Made by a program: the position numbers and the translations under genes. 64,000 nucleotides of DNA, from the NCBI GenBank assembly GCA_022483465.1, contig JAKVNF010000002.1, positions 62,001-126,000 of the forward strand, given 5' to 3'. Below, in pieces: positions 25,535 to 34,483 of this stretch; within the stretch, counting starts at the first letter, position 1; every line of letters begins with the position of its first letter. This DNA comes from Lachnospiraceae bacterium. Its GTDB lineage: Bacteria; Bacillota; Clostridia; Lachnospirales; Lachnospiraceae. The notes beneath the pieces are model-generated. The model worked only from the letters and a program-made list of their open reading frames with translations, was not told where the DNA came from and ran no database searches.

Positions 25535-25563
25535 TTGTCAAATAGATATCATTATGATATCAT
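25535..25563 (+). promoter_or_regulatory. Efflux-operon promoter with operator in the spacer
   Basis: TTGTCA (25535-25540) and TATCAT (25558-25563) are spaced 17 bp. A perfect 17-bp palindrome GATATCAT-T-ATGATATC (25545-25561) fills the spacer and enters the -10 box, a position typical of strong repression by a TetR, PadR or MarR-type regulator. The regulator is not encoded nearby. The leader to the first start is about 280 nt. Confidence 0.65.
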
Positions 25564-25844
25564 TTCAACATCAGATGACAGATTGGGACAAATGTCAGAA
25601 GTGTTAAATTTGTCTGAAGTATCTTTACCATTCCCCTCTTTTTGGGAGGCCTATGGTAAACTGAGCTTATTGTGGGCGGAGCGTCTTTGCCGCCGCGCGG
25701 TTTCGCGCAGGCGGAATGGTTTTGGAAAGGACGGGCCCCGGCCCGTCTTATTTTTATGCCTGCGGGGCGAAAGACGAACGTACCCTCAGCAGACGGGAAG
25801 AAGACGGCACACCTCCATCAAGGAGAGAAGACAGGAAGGCAGAC

Positions 25845-27770
25845 ATGGCAGACGAAATCAAAAAAGGCAGGAAAAAGAAGAAGTGGGTGAAGTGGGTCGT
25901 TATCCTCGTCATCGTGGCGGTGGTCTTTTGCGCGCTGCGGATCGCGGGGCAGAACGCCCAGAAGGCGTCCTATACGGAGGACGTGGCCGAAAAGCGCGAC
26001 ATCCAGAACGCCCACAACTTCACCGGGACCGTGGCCCCGGTGAATGAGTCCGACGTCTACTCCACCGTGACCGGCGTGCGGGTCAAAGAGGTGAAGGTCA
26101 AGAAGGGAGACGAGGTCAAAAAGGGCGATGTGATCGCCGTCCTCGACGCCTCCGACGTCGAGAGCCAGATCGCCCAGAACGAGGCGACCTTGAAGAAGAC
26201 CAAGGAGGCGAACGCGGAGTCCGTCGAGAGCGCGCAGGAAGCGCTGGACAATGCAAAGAGCAACGCGGCCTCCGGCCTCGACAGCTCGGTGCAGAGCGCA
26301 AAGTCGAGCCTGACCAGTGCCCAGAAGTCCTATGACGATGCCAAGAGCAACGTCGAGGATGGCACCGACTCGAGTCTTCTCTCCGCCAAGACGAGCCTCG
26401 ACAACGCGGCGGACCAGTACAGCAACTTAAAGTCCAACATCGAGAACAACCTGGATCCCAACCTGCAGAGCGCCCAGTACCAGATGACAACGGCCTACCA
26501 GCAGCTTCTGACCGCCCAGGAGAACTACAACAACGAGGTGCGCCTCAACAACCAGCATCTCTCCGCCACGACCCTGGCCGCGATGCAGCAGGTGGGCACC
26601 GCCTACCAGTCCGTCATCAGCGCCCAGAACCAGGTGGCAACGGCCCAGAACTCCCTGCAGCAGTACGACGAGTCCGAGGCTTCTGAATTGAAGAAAAAGA
26701 GCGACACGATCCGGGACAGCTATGTCCTGCAGGTGGATGCGGCCAACAACGCCGTGACCTCGGCCTGGCAGAACTACAGCAACGCCCAGGACAGCTACAA
26801 GGCGGCGAAGATCAGCGAGGAGAACAACCTGACCACCCTCTACGACACCCTGCTCTCCGCCCAGGACGCCTACCTGCACGCGGTGGACAGCTACAACGCG
26901 ACGGTGACCTCCCTGGTGCAGCAGCTGAATTCCTATCAGAAGGCCTACGTCCAGGCCCAGACCGCCTATGACGCGGCGGTGAAGGCTGCCAACCAGCAGC
27001 TGGGAACCTTGAAGAACACCCTGGACTCCGCCAAGGACAGCTACGCCGCGGCGGTGACCGGCCAGAGCCAGCAGATCGAGACCTACAAGAACCAGCTGGA
27101 CCAGGCCAAGACGAACAGCGACACCACCACCAGCGAGCTCCAGATCGCCCAGCAGAAGGACACCCTCTCGGACTACACGCTGACCGCCCCGATGGACGGG
27201 GAGATCACAGCCCTGAACGTGGAGGCGGGGGATCTTGTCTCCGGGACCACGGCGGCCGCCACAGTCACCTCCTTTGACAAGATGAAGATCAACATCAAGA
27301 TCGGCGAGTACGACATCGTCTCCACCGGCGAGGGGGACAAGGTCAGCGTCACCCTGGACGCGGTGGACGGCAAGACCTATGAGGGCACCATCGTCTACGT
27401 GGCAAGAACCGCCACCGTGGACAACGGCGTCTCCTACTTCGAGTCCGAGGTGGACTTCGATGCGGATGAGGACGTCCGCTCCGGCATGAGCGCCGAGGTC
27501 AAGCTGATCGTCCAGGAGAAGAAGGACGCCGTCAGCATCCGCTCCGACGCGGTGCAGACCGCGGACGACGGGACCAACTGCGTTTTGGTCTACGCGGACA
27601 ACGGCCGGGACCTCGTGCAGAAGACCGTGACCTGCGGCATCTCCGACGGCACCTATACCGAGATCACCGACGGCCTCTCCGCAGGGGACAAGGTCTACTA
27701 CATCCCGACCTCGGCCGCCCAGTCCCTGATGGAAGCCGACATGGGTGACACGTCGGCGGATGAGGAATGA
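25845..27770 (+). CDS. Efflux membrane-fusion (adaptor) protein with very long coiled-coil hairpin
   Basis: The start at 25845 follows AGGAAGG; upstream frame is open but reads into the leader. A basic N-terminus and one membrane segment (VVILVIVAVVFCAL) anchor the protein. The first lipoyl half is near residues 60-105 (VKVKKGDEVKKGDVIAVLDA) and the second near 445-470 (APMDGEITALNVEAGDLV). Between them are more than 300 residues rich in Ala, Gln, Ser and Asn with heptad character. A beta-barrel/MP domain follows. MacA hairpins are much shorter, so this 641-residue adaptor is unusual. It is followed 3 bp later by its ABC ATPase. Confidence 0.9.
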   Translation: MADEIKKGRKKKKWVKWVVILVIVAVVFCALRIAGQNAQKASYTEDVAEKRDIQNAHNFTGTVAPVNESDVYSTVTGVRVKEVKVKKGDEVKKGDVIAVLDASDVESQIAQNEATLKKTKEANAESVESAQEALDNAKSNAASGLDSSVQSAKSSLTSAQKSYDDAKSNVEDGTDSSLLSAKTSLDNAADQYSNLKSNIENNLDPNLQSAQYQMTTAYQQLLTAQENYNNEVRLNNQHLSATTLAAMQQVGTAYQSVISAQNQVATAQNSLQQYDESEASELKKKSDTIRDSYVLQVDAANNAVTSAWQNYSNAQDSYKAAKISEENNLTTLYDTLLSAQDAYLHAVDSYNATVTSLVQQLNSYQKAYVQAQTAYDAAVKAANQQLGTLKNTLDSAKDSYAAAVTGQSQQIETYKNQLDQAKTNSDTTTSELQIAQQKDTLSDYTLTAPMDGEITALNVEAGDLVSGTTAAATVTSFDKMKINIKIGEYDIVSTGEGDKVSVTLDAVDGKTYEGTIVYVARTATVDNGVSYFESEVDFDADEDVRSGMSAEVKLIVQEKKDAVSIRSDAVQTADDGTNCVLVYADNGRDLVQKTVTCGISDGTYTEITDGLSAGDKVYYIPTSAAQSLMEADMGDTSADEE

Positions 27771-27773
27771 CGC

Positions 27774-28610
27774 ATGGAAGAAGAGAACAAGACGGAAGAG
27801 AACAAGATCGAAGAAAGCAAGACAGAAGAGAAGAAGCCGGAAGCGGACGGGGCCGAAATCGAAAAGGCGAAAGAGCCGGCTGCCCCGGCACCGAATCAGG
27901 AGGAGCCCAGGGAGGACACCGGCGATGAGATCCTCCGCATGAAGGACATCTGCAAGGACTACGACATGGGAAACGAGGTGCTGCACGTGTTAAAGAGCGT
28001 GTGCCTGAGCGTGCGCCGCGGGGAGTTCCTCGCGATCCTCGGGCCCTCCGGTTCCGGCAAGTCCACCCTGATGAACATTATCGGGTGCCTGGACGTGCCC
28101 ACCTCCGGGGACTACTGGCTGGACGGGCGGCACATCGCGGACGAGGACGAGACGAGCCTTGCCAGGATCCGGAGCCGAGAGATCGGCTTCGTGTTTCAGT
28201 CCTTCAACCTCCTGCAGCGGCAGAACGCCTTTGAGAACGTGGAGCTCCCGCTGATCTACGCCAACGTCCCGGAGAAGGAGCGGCGCCAGCGGGTGGACGA
28301 GGTGCTCGAGCTCGTCGGCCTCTCCGACAAGCGGGAAAACATGCCGAACCAGCTCTCCGGCGGACAGCAGCAGCGGGTCGCGATCGCGCGGGCGATTGCA
28401 AACCGCCCGGCGATCCTCCTCGCCGATGAGCCCACCGGCGCCCTGGACCAGCACACCGGCGCCCAGGTCATGGAGCTGTTCCACCAGCTCAACGAGGAGG
28501 GCAACACCATCATCATGATCACCCACGATCCCAAGATCGCCTCTCACGCAAAGCGCATCGTGCGGATCCTGGACGGCGAGATCAGCGAGGGGGCGCTTGA
28601 AGATGCATAA
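27774..28610 (+). CDS. ABC transporter ATP-binding protein, MacB/LolD type
   Basis: The 278-residue protein carries an unusual Glu/Lys-rich leader of about 45 residues before the ATPase domain (RMKDICKDYDMGNEV). Walker A is LGPSGSGKSTLMN, the Q-loop is VFQSFNLL, the signature is LSGGQQQRVAIARAI, and Walker B is ILLADEPTGALD with the H-loop ITHDPK. It energises the permease encoded next, with which it overlaps, and works with the adaptor upstream in export of drugs, peptides or other small molecules. Confidence 0.95.
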   Translation: MEEENKTEENKIEESKTEEKKPEADGAEIEKAKEPAAPAPNQEEPREDTGDEILRMKDICKDYDMGNEVLHVLKSVCLSVRRGEFLAILGPSGSGKSTLMNIIGCLDVPTSGDYWLDGRHIADEDETSLARIRSREIGFVFQSFNLLQRQNAFENVELPLIYANVPEKERRQRVDEVLELVGLSDKRENMPNQLSGGQQQRVAIARAIANRPAILLADEPTGALDQHTGAQVMELFHQLNEEGNTIIMITHDPKIASHAKRIVRILDGEISEGALEDA

Positions 28611-29805
28611 CTTTTCGATTGTCCGGCAGAGCGTGCGCATGGCGCTCACCAACATCCGGCACAACAAACTCCGGTCCTTTCTGACGATGCTGGGCATCAT
28701 GATCGGCGTCGCAGCGGTGATCGGCCTGGTCACCATCGTGCAGAGCGTGACCACCTCCATCATGGACCAGTTCTCGGGCCTGGGCGCGGGAACCCTCTCG
28801 ATCACGGCAAACGGCACGAGCCTCAAGCAGGGTCTCTCGAACTCCGACCTGGCAAGCCTCTCCGAGATCGACGGCGTCGATGCGGTCTGCCCCAGCGCCA
28901 GCGTCACCACCTATGCGGTGGCCAATGCCGAGATCTACAAGCACGTGACCCTGGACGGGGAGGACTTCTCCTACTTCCAGCGCAACAAGAACCAGATCCA
29001 GCAGGGCAGGACCTTCCTCGAGAATGAGACCGACGGGTACACGGACGTGTGCCTCGTGGACAAGACGTTTGCCACCAAGGTCCTCTCGGGCCAGAACCCG
29101 ATCGGGGCCACCGTGACGGTGAACGGCTACCAGTTCCAGGTGATCGGCCTCTACAGCGACAGCGACTCCCTGACCGGCCAGATGACGGACACGAGCTCGA
29201 GCAACGGCACCGTGATGATCCCCTATAAGAACATCCAGCGCATGACGGGATTCTACAACACCACGTTTCTCACGGTGTTCCTGAAGGAGAATGCGGACCA
29301 GAACGAGGCGGAGCACGAGATCCGCGCGGTGTTAAACAACGCCTTCAACGACGCGGACAACAGCTTCTCCATCATCAACCTGTCATCGCTCTTGGACACC
29401 ATGAACTCCATCAAGGGCATGCTCTCCACGATGCTCGGCGGCATCGCGGCGATCTCCCTGGTGGTCGGCGGCATCGGCATCATGAACATGATGCTGGTGT
29501 CCGTCTCGGAGCGGACGAAGGAGATCGGCCTGCGCAAGGCCCTCGGCGCTGAGCCCGTTCGGATCCAGATGCAGTTTTTGATTGAGTCCATCACCCTGTC
29601 CCTGATCGGCGGCGCCATCGGCATCGTCCTGGGACTGGTCATCGCGGCGATCGGCGCGGCGGCGCTGAACACCACCTTCCACATCTCAACCGGCGCGATC
29701 CTTCTGGGCGCGGGCTTCTCCGCCGGGGTCGGCATCCTCTTTGGCTGGATGCCGGCACGACGTGCCAGTGAGCTCAACCCGATTGATGCCCTCCGGGCAG
29801 AGTAG
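28603..29805 (+). CDS. ABC transporter permease, MacB/FtsX type
   Basis: The start ATG at 28603 overlaps the ATPase stop by 8 nt and has GAGGGGG upstream; a TTG six bases earlier is an alternative. The first membrane helix is followed by a large external MacB-type domain (about residues 45-270). Three C-terminal helices carry GGIGIMNMMLVSVSERTKEI and RKALGA, the coupling-helix motif of the FtsX/MacB family. It ends with PARRASELNPIDALRAE. With the preceding genes it forms a MacAB-like exporter. Confidence 0.93.
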   Translation: MHNFSIVRQSVRMALTNIRHNKLRSFLTMLGIMIGVAAVIGLVTIVQSVTTSIMDQFSGLGAGTLSITANGTSLKQGLSNSDLASLSEIDGVDAVCPSASVTTYAVANAEIYKHVTLDGEDFSYFQRNKNQIQQGRTFLENETDGYTDVCLVDKTFATKVLSGQNPIGATVTVNGYQFQVIGLYSDSDSLTGQMTDTSSSNGTVMIPYKNIQRMTGFYNTTFLTVFLKENADQNEAEHEIRAVLNNAFNDADNSFSIINLSSLLDTMNSIKGMLSTMLGGIAAISLVVGGIGIMNMMLVSVSERTKEIGLRKALGAEPVRIQMQFLIESITLSLIGGAIGIVLGLVIAAIGAAALNTTFHISTGAILLGAGFSAGVGILFGWMPARRASELNPIDALRAE

Positions 29806-29830
29806 TGAGAGATCGAAAGAGGAGACAAAC

Positions 29831-30463
29831 ATGAAGAACGGAAAAAATCAGTGGATGGCGCGGCTGATTGCGGCGGCTGCAGCGGCAGGACTCTTCCTAT
29901 CCCCGCTCCCCGTAAGCGCAGCCACTTCCCATACGCAGCAGGTGGACATGGTGGATCTCATCGCCCCGGCCCTTTTCAAAAACACGGATCCGGTGGGGGT
30001 TGCCCTGCAGCTCTCCACCGCGATGCGCTACGGCCAGCTCACCCAGGGCGATATCTGGGAGATGATGCAGCAGGGCTATGCGATCCCGGCGGAGGCGCTG
30101 AAGGTCCTTGCAGACGGCGGGCAGATCTCGGGCTTTCTCTACAAGCAGGCGGCAAAGCTCGCGCCCACCTGCAGCGACCTCTCCCCGATCCTGGACATGG
30201 ACTACTACGTCAACCACAACCCGGAGGTTCTGGCAAGGGTGCAGAGCGGGGCGCTTCCCCTCACCGATGAGGCGGTTGCGGCGGACTTTATGACCGTCGG
30301 CATGCAGGAGGGCCTTCCCGGGAGCGAGGACTTCCAGCTGGACATCTTGAAGGCCAACTACCCGGCACTTGCCCAGAAGATCGGCAGCAACGCCGACTGC
30401 TACCTGTACTTCCTGATCTACGGGAAGGAGCAGGGGCTCGTGGCGGATCACCTCCTGAAGTAA
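29831..30463 (+). CDS. Secreted hypothetical protein downstream of the efflux operon
   Basis: The 210-residue product has a clear signal peptide (LIAAAAAAGLFLSPLPVSA). The mature protein contains a segment DMDYYVNHNPEVLARVQSG and then VAADFMTVGMQEGLPG, resembling the short DYYLxNNPDV...FxxxGxxEG repeats found in many exported proteins of Firmicutes. A similar partial repeat follows (LDILKANYPALAQKIG, YLYFLIYGKEQG). It starts 25 bp after the permease and may be co-transcribed. Function unknown. Confidence 0.7.
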   Translation: MKNGKNQWMARLIAAAAAAGLFLSPLPVSAATSHTQQVDMVDLIAPALFKNTDPVGVALQLSTAMRYGQLTQGDIWEMMQQGYAIPAEALKVLADGGQISGFLYKQAAKLAPTCSDLSPILDMDYYVNHNPEVLARVQSGALPLTDEAVAADFMTVGMQEGLPGSEDFQLDILKANYPALAQKIGSNADCYLYFLIYGKEQGLVADHLLK

Positions 30464-30534
30464 GAAAGGACCGGCAGGATATCCGGGGAAGCGCAGTTTC
30501 TCCCATAGCTTTCAAATCCGATTGGAACGAAGCA

Positions 30535-30580
30535 AAAAATAGCTTCGACAGTGCTTAAGCGCTGCCGAAGCTATTTTTGG
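30535..30580. terminator. Bidirectional terminator
   Basis: AAAAATAGCTTCG pairs with CGAAGCTATTTTT across an 18-nt loop. Poly-T follows on both strands. It separates the convergent efflux and SIMPL transcripts. Confidence 0.85.
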
Positions 30581-30626
30581 TTTCCTGTAACAATCCAGAA
30601 GCCATAAGGCTGGAGGAAACAGTGGA

Positions 30627-31355
30627 TTAATTCATGTCGTAGACCGCAGTCACATCCGCCTCAATCGCAAGCTCCCCGGGCATGACGTTCATGGAGCTGG
30701 AGTCCGAGGCGGTGGTGGAGGCAGCCTTCAGGCTCACCGTGTCGTACCGGGCGGAGGTGTTGGGCGCCTCTTCGGTGACCGAGCTCACCTTTGCAATCGT
30801 GCGCCCCGCGGCGCCCGCGATGGCAGCGGCCTTTCCCTGGGCGGTCTGCATCGCCTGCTGCAGGGCCTGCTGATACACCGCGTCGTAGTTGCTGCAGTAG
30901 TAGGAGACATCGCTCACCTGGTTGATGCCCGCCTGCACGCAGGCCGTCAGGATGGTCCCAAGATCCAGGACCGGGATGTCCTTCACCGTCAGGGTGGTCC
31001 GGACCCGGTACCCGGAGACGGTGCCGTCATTGTCGTAGACGGGATAGAGGTAGTAGTCCGAGGTGGTGATGCTCTTGGCAGAGCTGCCAAGTTTTGTCAG
31101 GACCGCAAGGATCTTGTTGACGTCGTTTGTGTTTTCCTGCTGGGTGCCGGCGGCATCTGTCCCGCTGCTCTCCACCGTGAAGGTGAGCTCTGCCATGTCG
31201 GGCGAGACCTTCACTGTGCTCGATGCCGTGACGCTGATCTGGTCGGCATCCGATTCCGTCTCCTTTGCCTCCACCCCTGCGGGAACGCCTGCCGCAAGAG
31301 CTGCGGCGAGGATCAGGGAGCCACCGAGTGCTGCTGCTTTCCGAAAACCGTTCAT
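30627..31355 (-). CDS. Secreted SIMPL-domain (DUF541) protein
   Basis: The start at 31355 follows AAAGGGGGG. A signal peptide (LGGSLILAAALAAGVPAGVEA) is followed by the SIMPL/DUF541 domain: ISVTASSTVKVSPDMAELTF, NDVNKILAVL, YRVRTTLTVK and ALQQAMQTAQGKAAAIAGAA. The family is periplasmic or extracellular and linked to stress or outer-surface maintenance. Its molecular role is not defined. Length of 242 residues is normal. Confidence 0.85.
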   Translation of the reverse strand: MNGFRKAAALGGSLILAAALAAGVPAGVEAKETESDADQISVTASSTVKVSPDMAELTFTVESSGTDAAGTQQENTNDVNKILAVLTKLGSSAKSITTSDYYLYPVYDNDGTVSGYRVRTTLTVKDIPVLDLGTILTACVQAGINQVSDVSYYCSNYDAVYQQALQQAMQTAQGKAAAIAGAAGRTIAKVSSVTEEAPNTSARYDTVSLKAASTTASDSSSMNVMPGELAIEADVTAVYDMN

Positions 31356-31400
31356 TTCTTCCCCCCCTTTATAAATGATGTAAATCAACACGCTGCATGT

Positions 31401-32186
31401 TTACTGCGCGGCGGCATCTTGGCAGATGCCGTAGATCTCGAGGTTCGTGTCATCGTGGTAGTGCAGGTCGTCCTTGAAGTCGATGTGATCCCGGATCCGG
31501 CTGTTGGTGTCCAGGTACGAGATCCCCTCCGGGAGCCCCGCCTGCATCGCCTCATTCCAGGCGTCGATCTTCTCGTTGGTGATGCCGTTCACCTCCTGCC
31601 GCACCGGGTTGACGGAAACATAGATCACCGAGGCGCCGGTCCCCGTCCAGGAGGAGACCTCCTGGTCCAGATAGAAGAGGTAGTCCTCGGTGGTGATGGT
31701 GCCCGCCATGTCGTTGACGCCCATGAGGAGATAGAGGGTGGTGCCGGGGCCGAGGTACCCTACGGCATCCGGGATGCCGGTGCTCTTCATCCAGTCAAGG
31801 CCGATGCCCACCCGGGCATCCCAGTAGTTGCCTTCCTCGTCTGCAAGATGCACCTCGTCCAAAGAGTCATCCCCGGAGAGCGCCCAGTACATGCCGACGG
31901 TCCGGGAGTCCCCCACAAAGATCCGGGTTGGAGAGAAAGAGGACGCTGCCTGCTGGGATGTTTCCCGCTGCGCAGAATTTTGCTCCGCAGTTTCTGCCGA
32001 AGGGGCTGAACTTTCGGTGCTTTGTTCTCCGGTGGTTTCTTCGCTCTCCCCGGCCGGGATGTCCTCCCAGCCGCTCGCTGTCTGGGGGGAGGTCCCAGCG
32101 CTGCCGCAACCAGCAAGCCCCGCGGCAAGAAGCAAAAGGAGCGCTCCGGGAAGCAAGCGGTATGGATGATGATGGTTTGGTCTCAT
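31401..32186 (-). CDS. SGNH/GDSL-hydrolase lipoprotein
   Basis: The start at 32186 has GGGAGGGGG upstream. The lipobox is LAGC. A Ser/Thr/Glu-rich linker precedes the catalytic domain, which has IFVGDSRTVGM (nucleophile Ser), LLMGVNDM (Asn block) and DDLHYHDDTNLEIY (Asp/His pair). Such proteins hydrolyse esters, commonly O-acetyl groups on cell-wall or secreted polymers. Substrate unknown. It is next to two other secreted proteins, SIMPL and CAP, on the same strand. Confidence 0.85.
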   Translation of the reverse strand: MRPNHHHPYRLLPGALLLLLAAGLAGCGSAGTSPQTASGWEDIPAGESEETTGEQSTESSAPSAETAEQNSAQRETSQQAASSFSPTRIFVGDSRTVGMYWALSGDDSLDEVHLADEEGNYWDARVGIGLDWMKSTGIPDAVGYLGPGTTLYLLMGVNDMAGTITTEDYLFYLDQEVSSWTGTGASVIYVSVNPVRQEVNGITNEKIDAWNEAMQAGLPEGISYLDTNSRIRDHIDFKDDLHYHDDTNLEIYGICQDAAAQ

Positions 32187-32337
32187 GATCCCCCTCCCTG
32201 GGGCCCGTTCAGGCGGCCCCTTTCGTACCAGCTTCAGCGTAGCAGACCGGGCCGGTTTTGCAAGTCCAACCTGCGGGGCGGGAGAGAAGACCAGCATGGA
32301 CAGTAAGGAATGTGCCGCCCCTTCCAGGTGCAGGGCA

Positions 32338-32367
32338 CAAAAAAAGACAGGGCTGAAGCCCTGTCCC
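32338..32367 (-). terminator. Terminator of the CAP-domain gene
   Basis: GACAGGGCT-GA-AGCCCTGTC is followed on the minus strand by TTTTTTT. It separates the CAP gene from the downstream SGNH gene. Confidence 0.85.
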
Positions 32368-32397
32368 ACTCATATGGAAGACAGCTACGACATAGAG

Positions 32398-32991
32398 TCA
32401 ATAGCCGAACTCCTCCGCCCAGTAGATGTCGCCGCTGTCGGTGGTGTAGGTGGCGAGACCGATGGTCTCATAGCCGCTGTTCATGATGTTGGCCTTGTGT
32501 GCCGGAGAGGCCATCCAGGCATTCACCACGGACGAAGCTGTGGTGTAGTTGGAGGCAAGGTTTTCTCCGTACATCAGGTCACTGTTGACGGTCCACCAGT
32601 CACTGCCATCGGGGCGCGTGTGCGAATAGCTCGTCGCGCACTCCACGGCGCGGACCTCTGCGCACTGCTCGAGGCCCTTGTTCACAGTCAGCTCGGAGAG
32701 ACCTGCGTCGGTCCGCTCCTGGTTGACCAGTGCAATCGCCTGATCGACCAACTGGGAGTTGTCAGTATCGGCCACCTCCCCGGCCTTTGCGATCGCCTCA
32801 TCATCGATATAGGTGTAATCAGATTTCTCATCCTGAGAACGGCTTGCGGCATCCTCGAGGAGGGTTCCGTTATCCGCGCTCTTGGCACAGCCAGCCGCCG
32901 CCAGCATAGCGGCGACAAGTACCGCACCCATCGCGGATTTCGTGATGATACTTCTCTTGTTGATACAATGCTTTACGGTGTGGTTCTTCAT
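32398..32991 (-). CDS. CAP-domain (SCP/PR1-like) lipoprotein
   Basis: The 197-residue protein has a lipoprotein signal ending AAGC and an acidic linker. The CAP domain contains VNQERTDAGLSELTVNKGL, YSHTRPDGSDWW, GENLASNY, VNAWMASPAHKANIMN and a C-terminal YWAEEFGY. This is the bacterial YkwD-like form. Some CAP proteins bind or cleave wall components, but activity is not established for this type. Confidence 0.88.
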   Translation of the reverse strand: MKNHTVKHCINKRSIITKSAMGAVLVAAMLAAAGCAKSADNGTLLEDAASRSQDEKSDYTYIDDEAIAKAGEVADTDNSQLVDQAIALVNQERTDAGLSELTVNKGLEQCAEVRAVECATSYSHTRPDGSDWWTVNSDLMYGENLASNYTTASSVVNAWMASPAHKANIMNSGYETIGLATYTTDSGDIYWAEEFGY

Positions 32992-33312
32992 GTCAGTTAC
33001 CCCCGGCCTCCTGCGGCCAAGTATGTTTCTCCTCCCGCCGTGGCGGGGGGATCGGTTCTTCTATGGGTATCATATCATAGGTTGTTAAAAATGTAATCAT
33101 GAAATCTCACATATTTTAAAATTAATAGATTGATATGATTTCGTACGACCGCACCCTGGTCGATGCACGGACCTGCGGCGCCTCCCCCGGGCTGTTATCT
33201 CCCCCGCGGGGCGGCTATAATGACACATGTGGCGTGAGAATCGAAAAGGATCAAACAGATCCTTTCGGGATCTGTCTGCTGCCAATCATACAGGAAGAAC
33301 AAGGAGGGGAAC
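32992..33312. other. Divergent intergenic region between the CAP gene and sbcD
   Basis: A TATAAT at 33216-33221 on the plus strand is a probable -10 box for sbcDC, with no strong -35. A short hairpin ACAGATCC-TTT-GGGATCTGT follows at 33258-33277. I see no gene in this stretch. Confidence 0.4.
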
Positions 33313-34470
33313 ATGAAAATTCTGCACACCGCAGACCTGCACCTGGGAAAGACCGTCAATGAGGTAGACCTTCTGTCGGACCAGAGGGACATGCTGCAGC
33401 AGCTCCTTTCTGTGATCGACAGAAAGAAGCCAGACGTCCTTTTGCTCTCCGGGGACATCTACGACAGGAGCGTGCCGCCGGAGAAGGCGGTGGAGCTTCT
33501 CGATGCCTTTTTGACAGACCTCTCCTCCCGGAAGATCCCGACCCTTGTCATCAGCGGCAACCACGACTCCGAGGAGCGCCTTGCCTACGGCTCCGCCCTC
33601 TTTGCAAAGAGCGGGATCCACATCGCGGGAAAGTTTGCCGGCGCGATGGAGGAGGTGACCCTGGAGGATGCCTACGGCCCGGTCCACTTTTACCTCCTCC
33701 CCTTCGTCAAGGCCTCCACGGTCCGGTACTATTTCCCGGAGGCCGAGATCCCGGACTACGAGGCCGCGGTGCGCACCGTCATCGGGGCGGCAGCGCCGGA
33801 CCCTGCCGCCCGGAACGTCTGCCTTGCCCACCAGTTTGTGACCTTCTCGGGGAAGGACCCGGCCCTTGCCGGGTCCGAGTCCGGCGGCGCCCTGGAGGTG
33901 GGCGCCGTGGAGCGGGTGGGAAGCGGGGTGTTTGCCCCCTTTGACTACACCGCCCTCGGCCACATCCACGGGTATCAGGAGATGGAGGAGGGAAGGGTCG
34001 TCTACAGCGGCTCTCCGCTCAAGTACTCCCTCCGGGAGATCGGCCAGGACAAGTTCTTTGTCCTGGTGGACCTCGGGGAAAAGCGGGGCGAAAATGCGGA
34101 CCTTTCCATCCAGCGGATTCCGGTCAAACCCCTCCACGAGATGCGCCGCATCAAGGGAAAGCTCACGGACCTTCTCTCCCACGCGGTGGACACGCAGGAC
34201 TACATCTACGCAACCCTCACCGACGAGGAGCCGATCCCGGATGCGATGGCGGCCCTGCAGGGCGTCTATCCCAACGCGATGAAGCTCGACTACGAGAACG
34301 CAAGGACCCGGGCCCTGGAGGAGGGACCGGAAGACAGGGCGGAAAAGGAGAAGAGCTTTGGCGAGATCGCAGAGGACTTTGCAAGACAGGTGACGGGGCA
34401 GGAACTTTCGGATGCGGAGCGGGCGCTCCTTTTGGACTGCGCCAAAGAGGCGGGCATACTCGAAGCCTGA
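33313..34470 (+). CDS. sbcD: SbcD nuclease subunit of the SbcCD complex
   Basis: AAGGAGGGG precedes the start. The 385-residue protein has the calcineurin-like phosphoesterase motifs ILHTADLHLGK, LLLSGDIYDRS, VISGNHDSEERL and TALGHIHGYQ. These bind two Mn ions and cut DNA hairpins and ends. It forms an operon with sbcC 13 bp downstream. Confidence 0.96.
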   Translation: MKILHTADLHLGKTVNEVDLLSDQRDMLQQLLSVIDRKKPDVLLLSGDIYDRSVPPEKAVELLDAFLTDLSSRKIPTLVISGNHDSEERLAYGSALFAKSGIHIAGKFAGAMEEVTLEDAYGPVHFYLLPFVKASTVRYYFPEAEIPDYEAAVRTVIGAAAPDPAARNVCLAHQFVTFSGKDPALAGSESGGALEVGAVERVGSGVFAPFDYTALGHIHGYQEMEEGRVVYSGSPLKYSLREIGQDKFFVLVDLGEKRGENADLSIQRIPVKPLHEMRRIKGKLTDLLSHAVDTQDYIYATLTDEEPIPDAMAALQGVYPNAMKLDYENARTRALEEGPEDRAEKEKSFGEIAEDFARQVTGQELSDAERALLLDCAKEAGILEA

Positions 34471-34483
34471 GGAGGGAGAAGCG

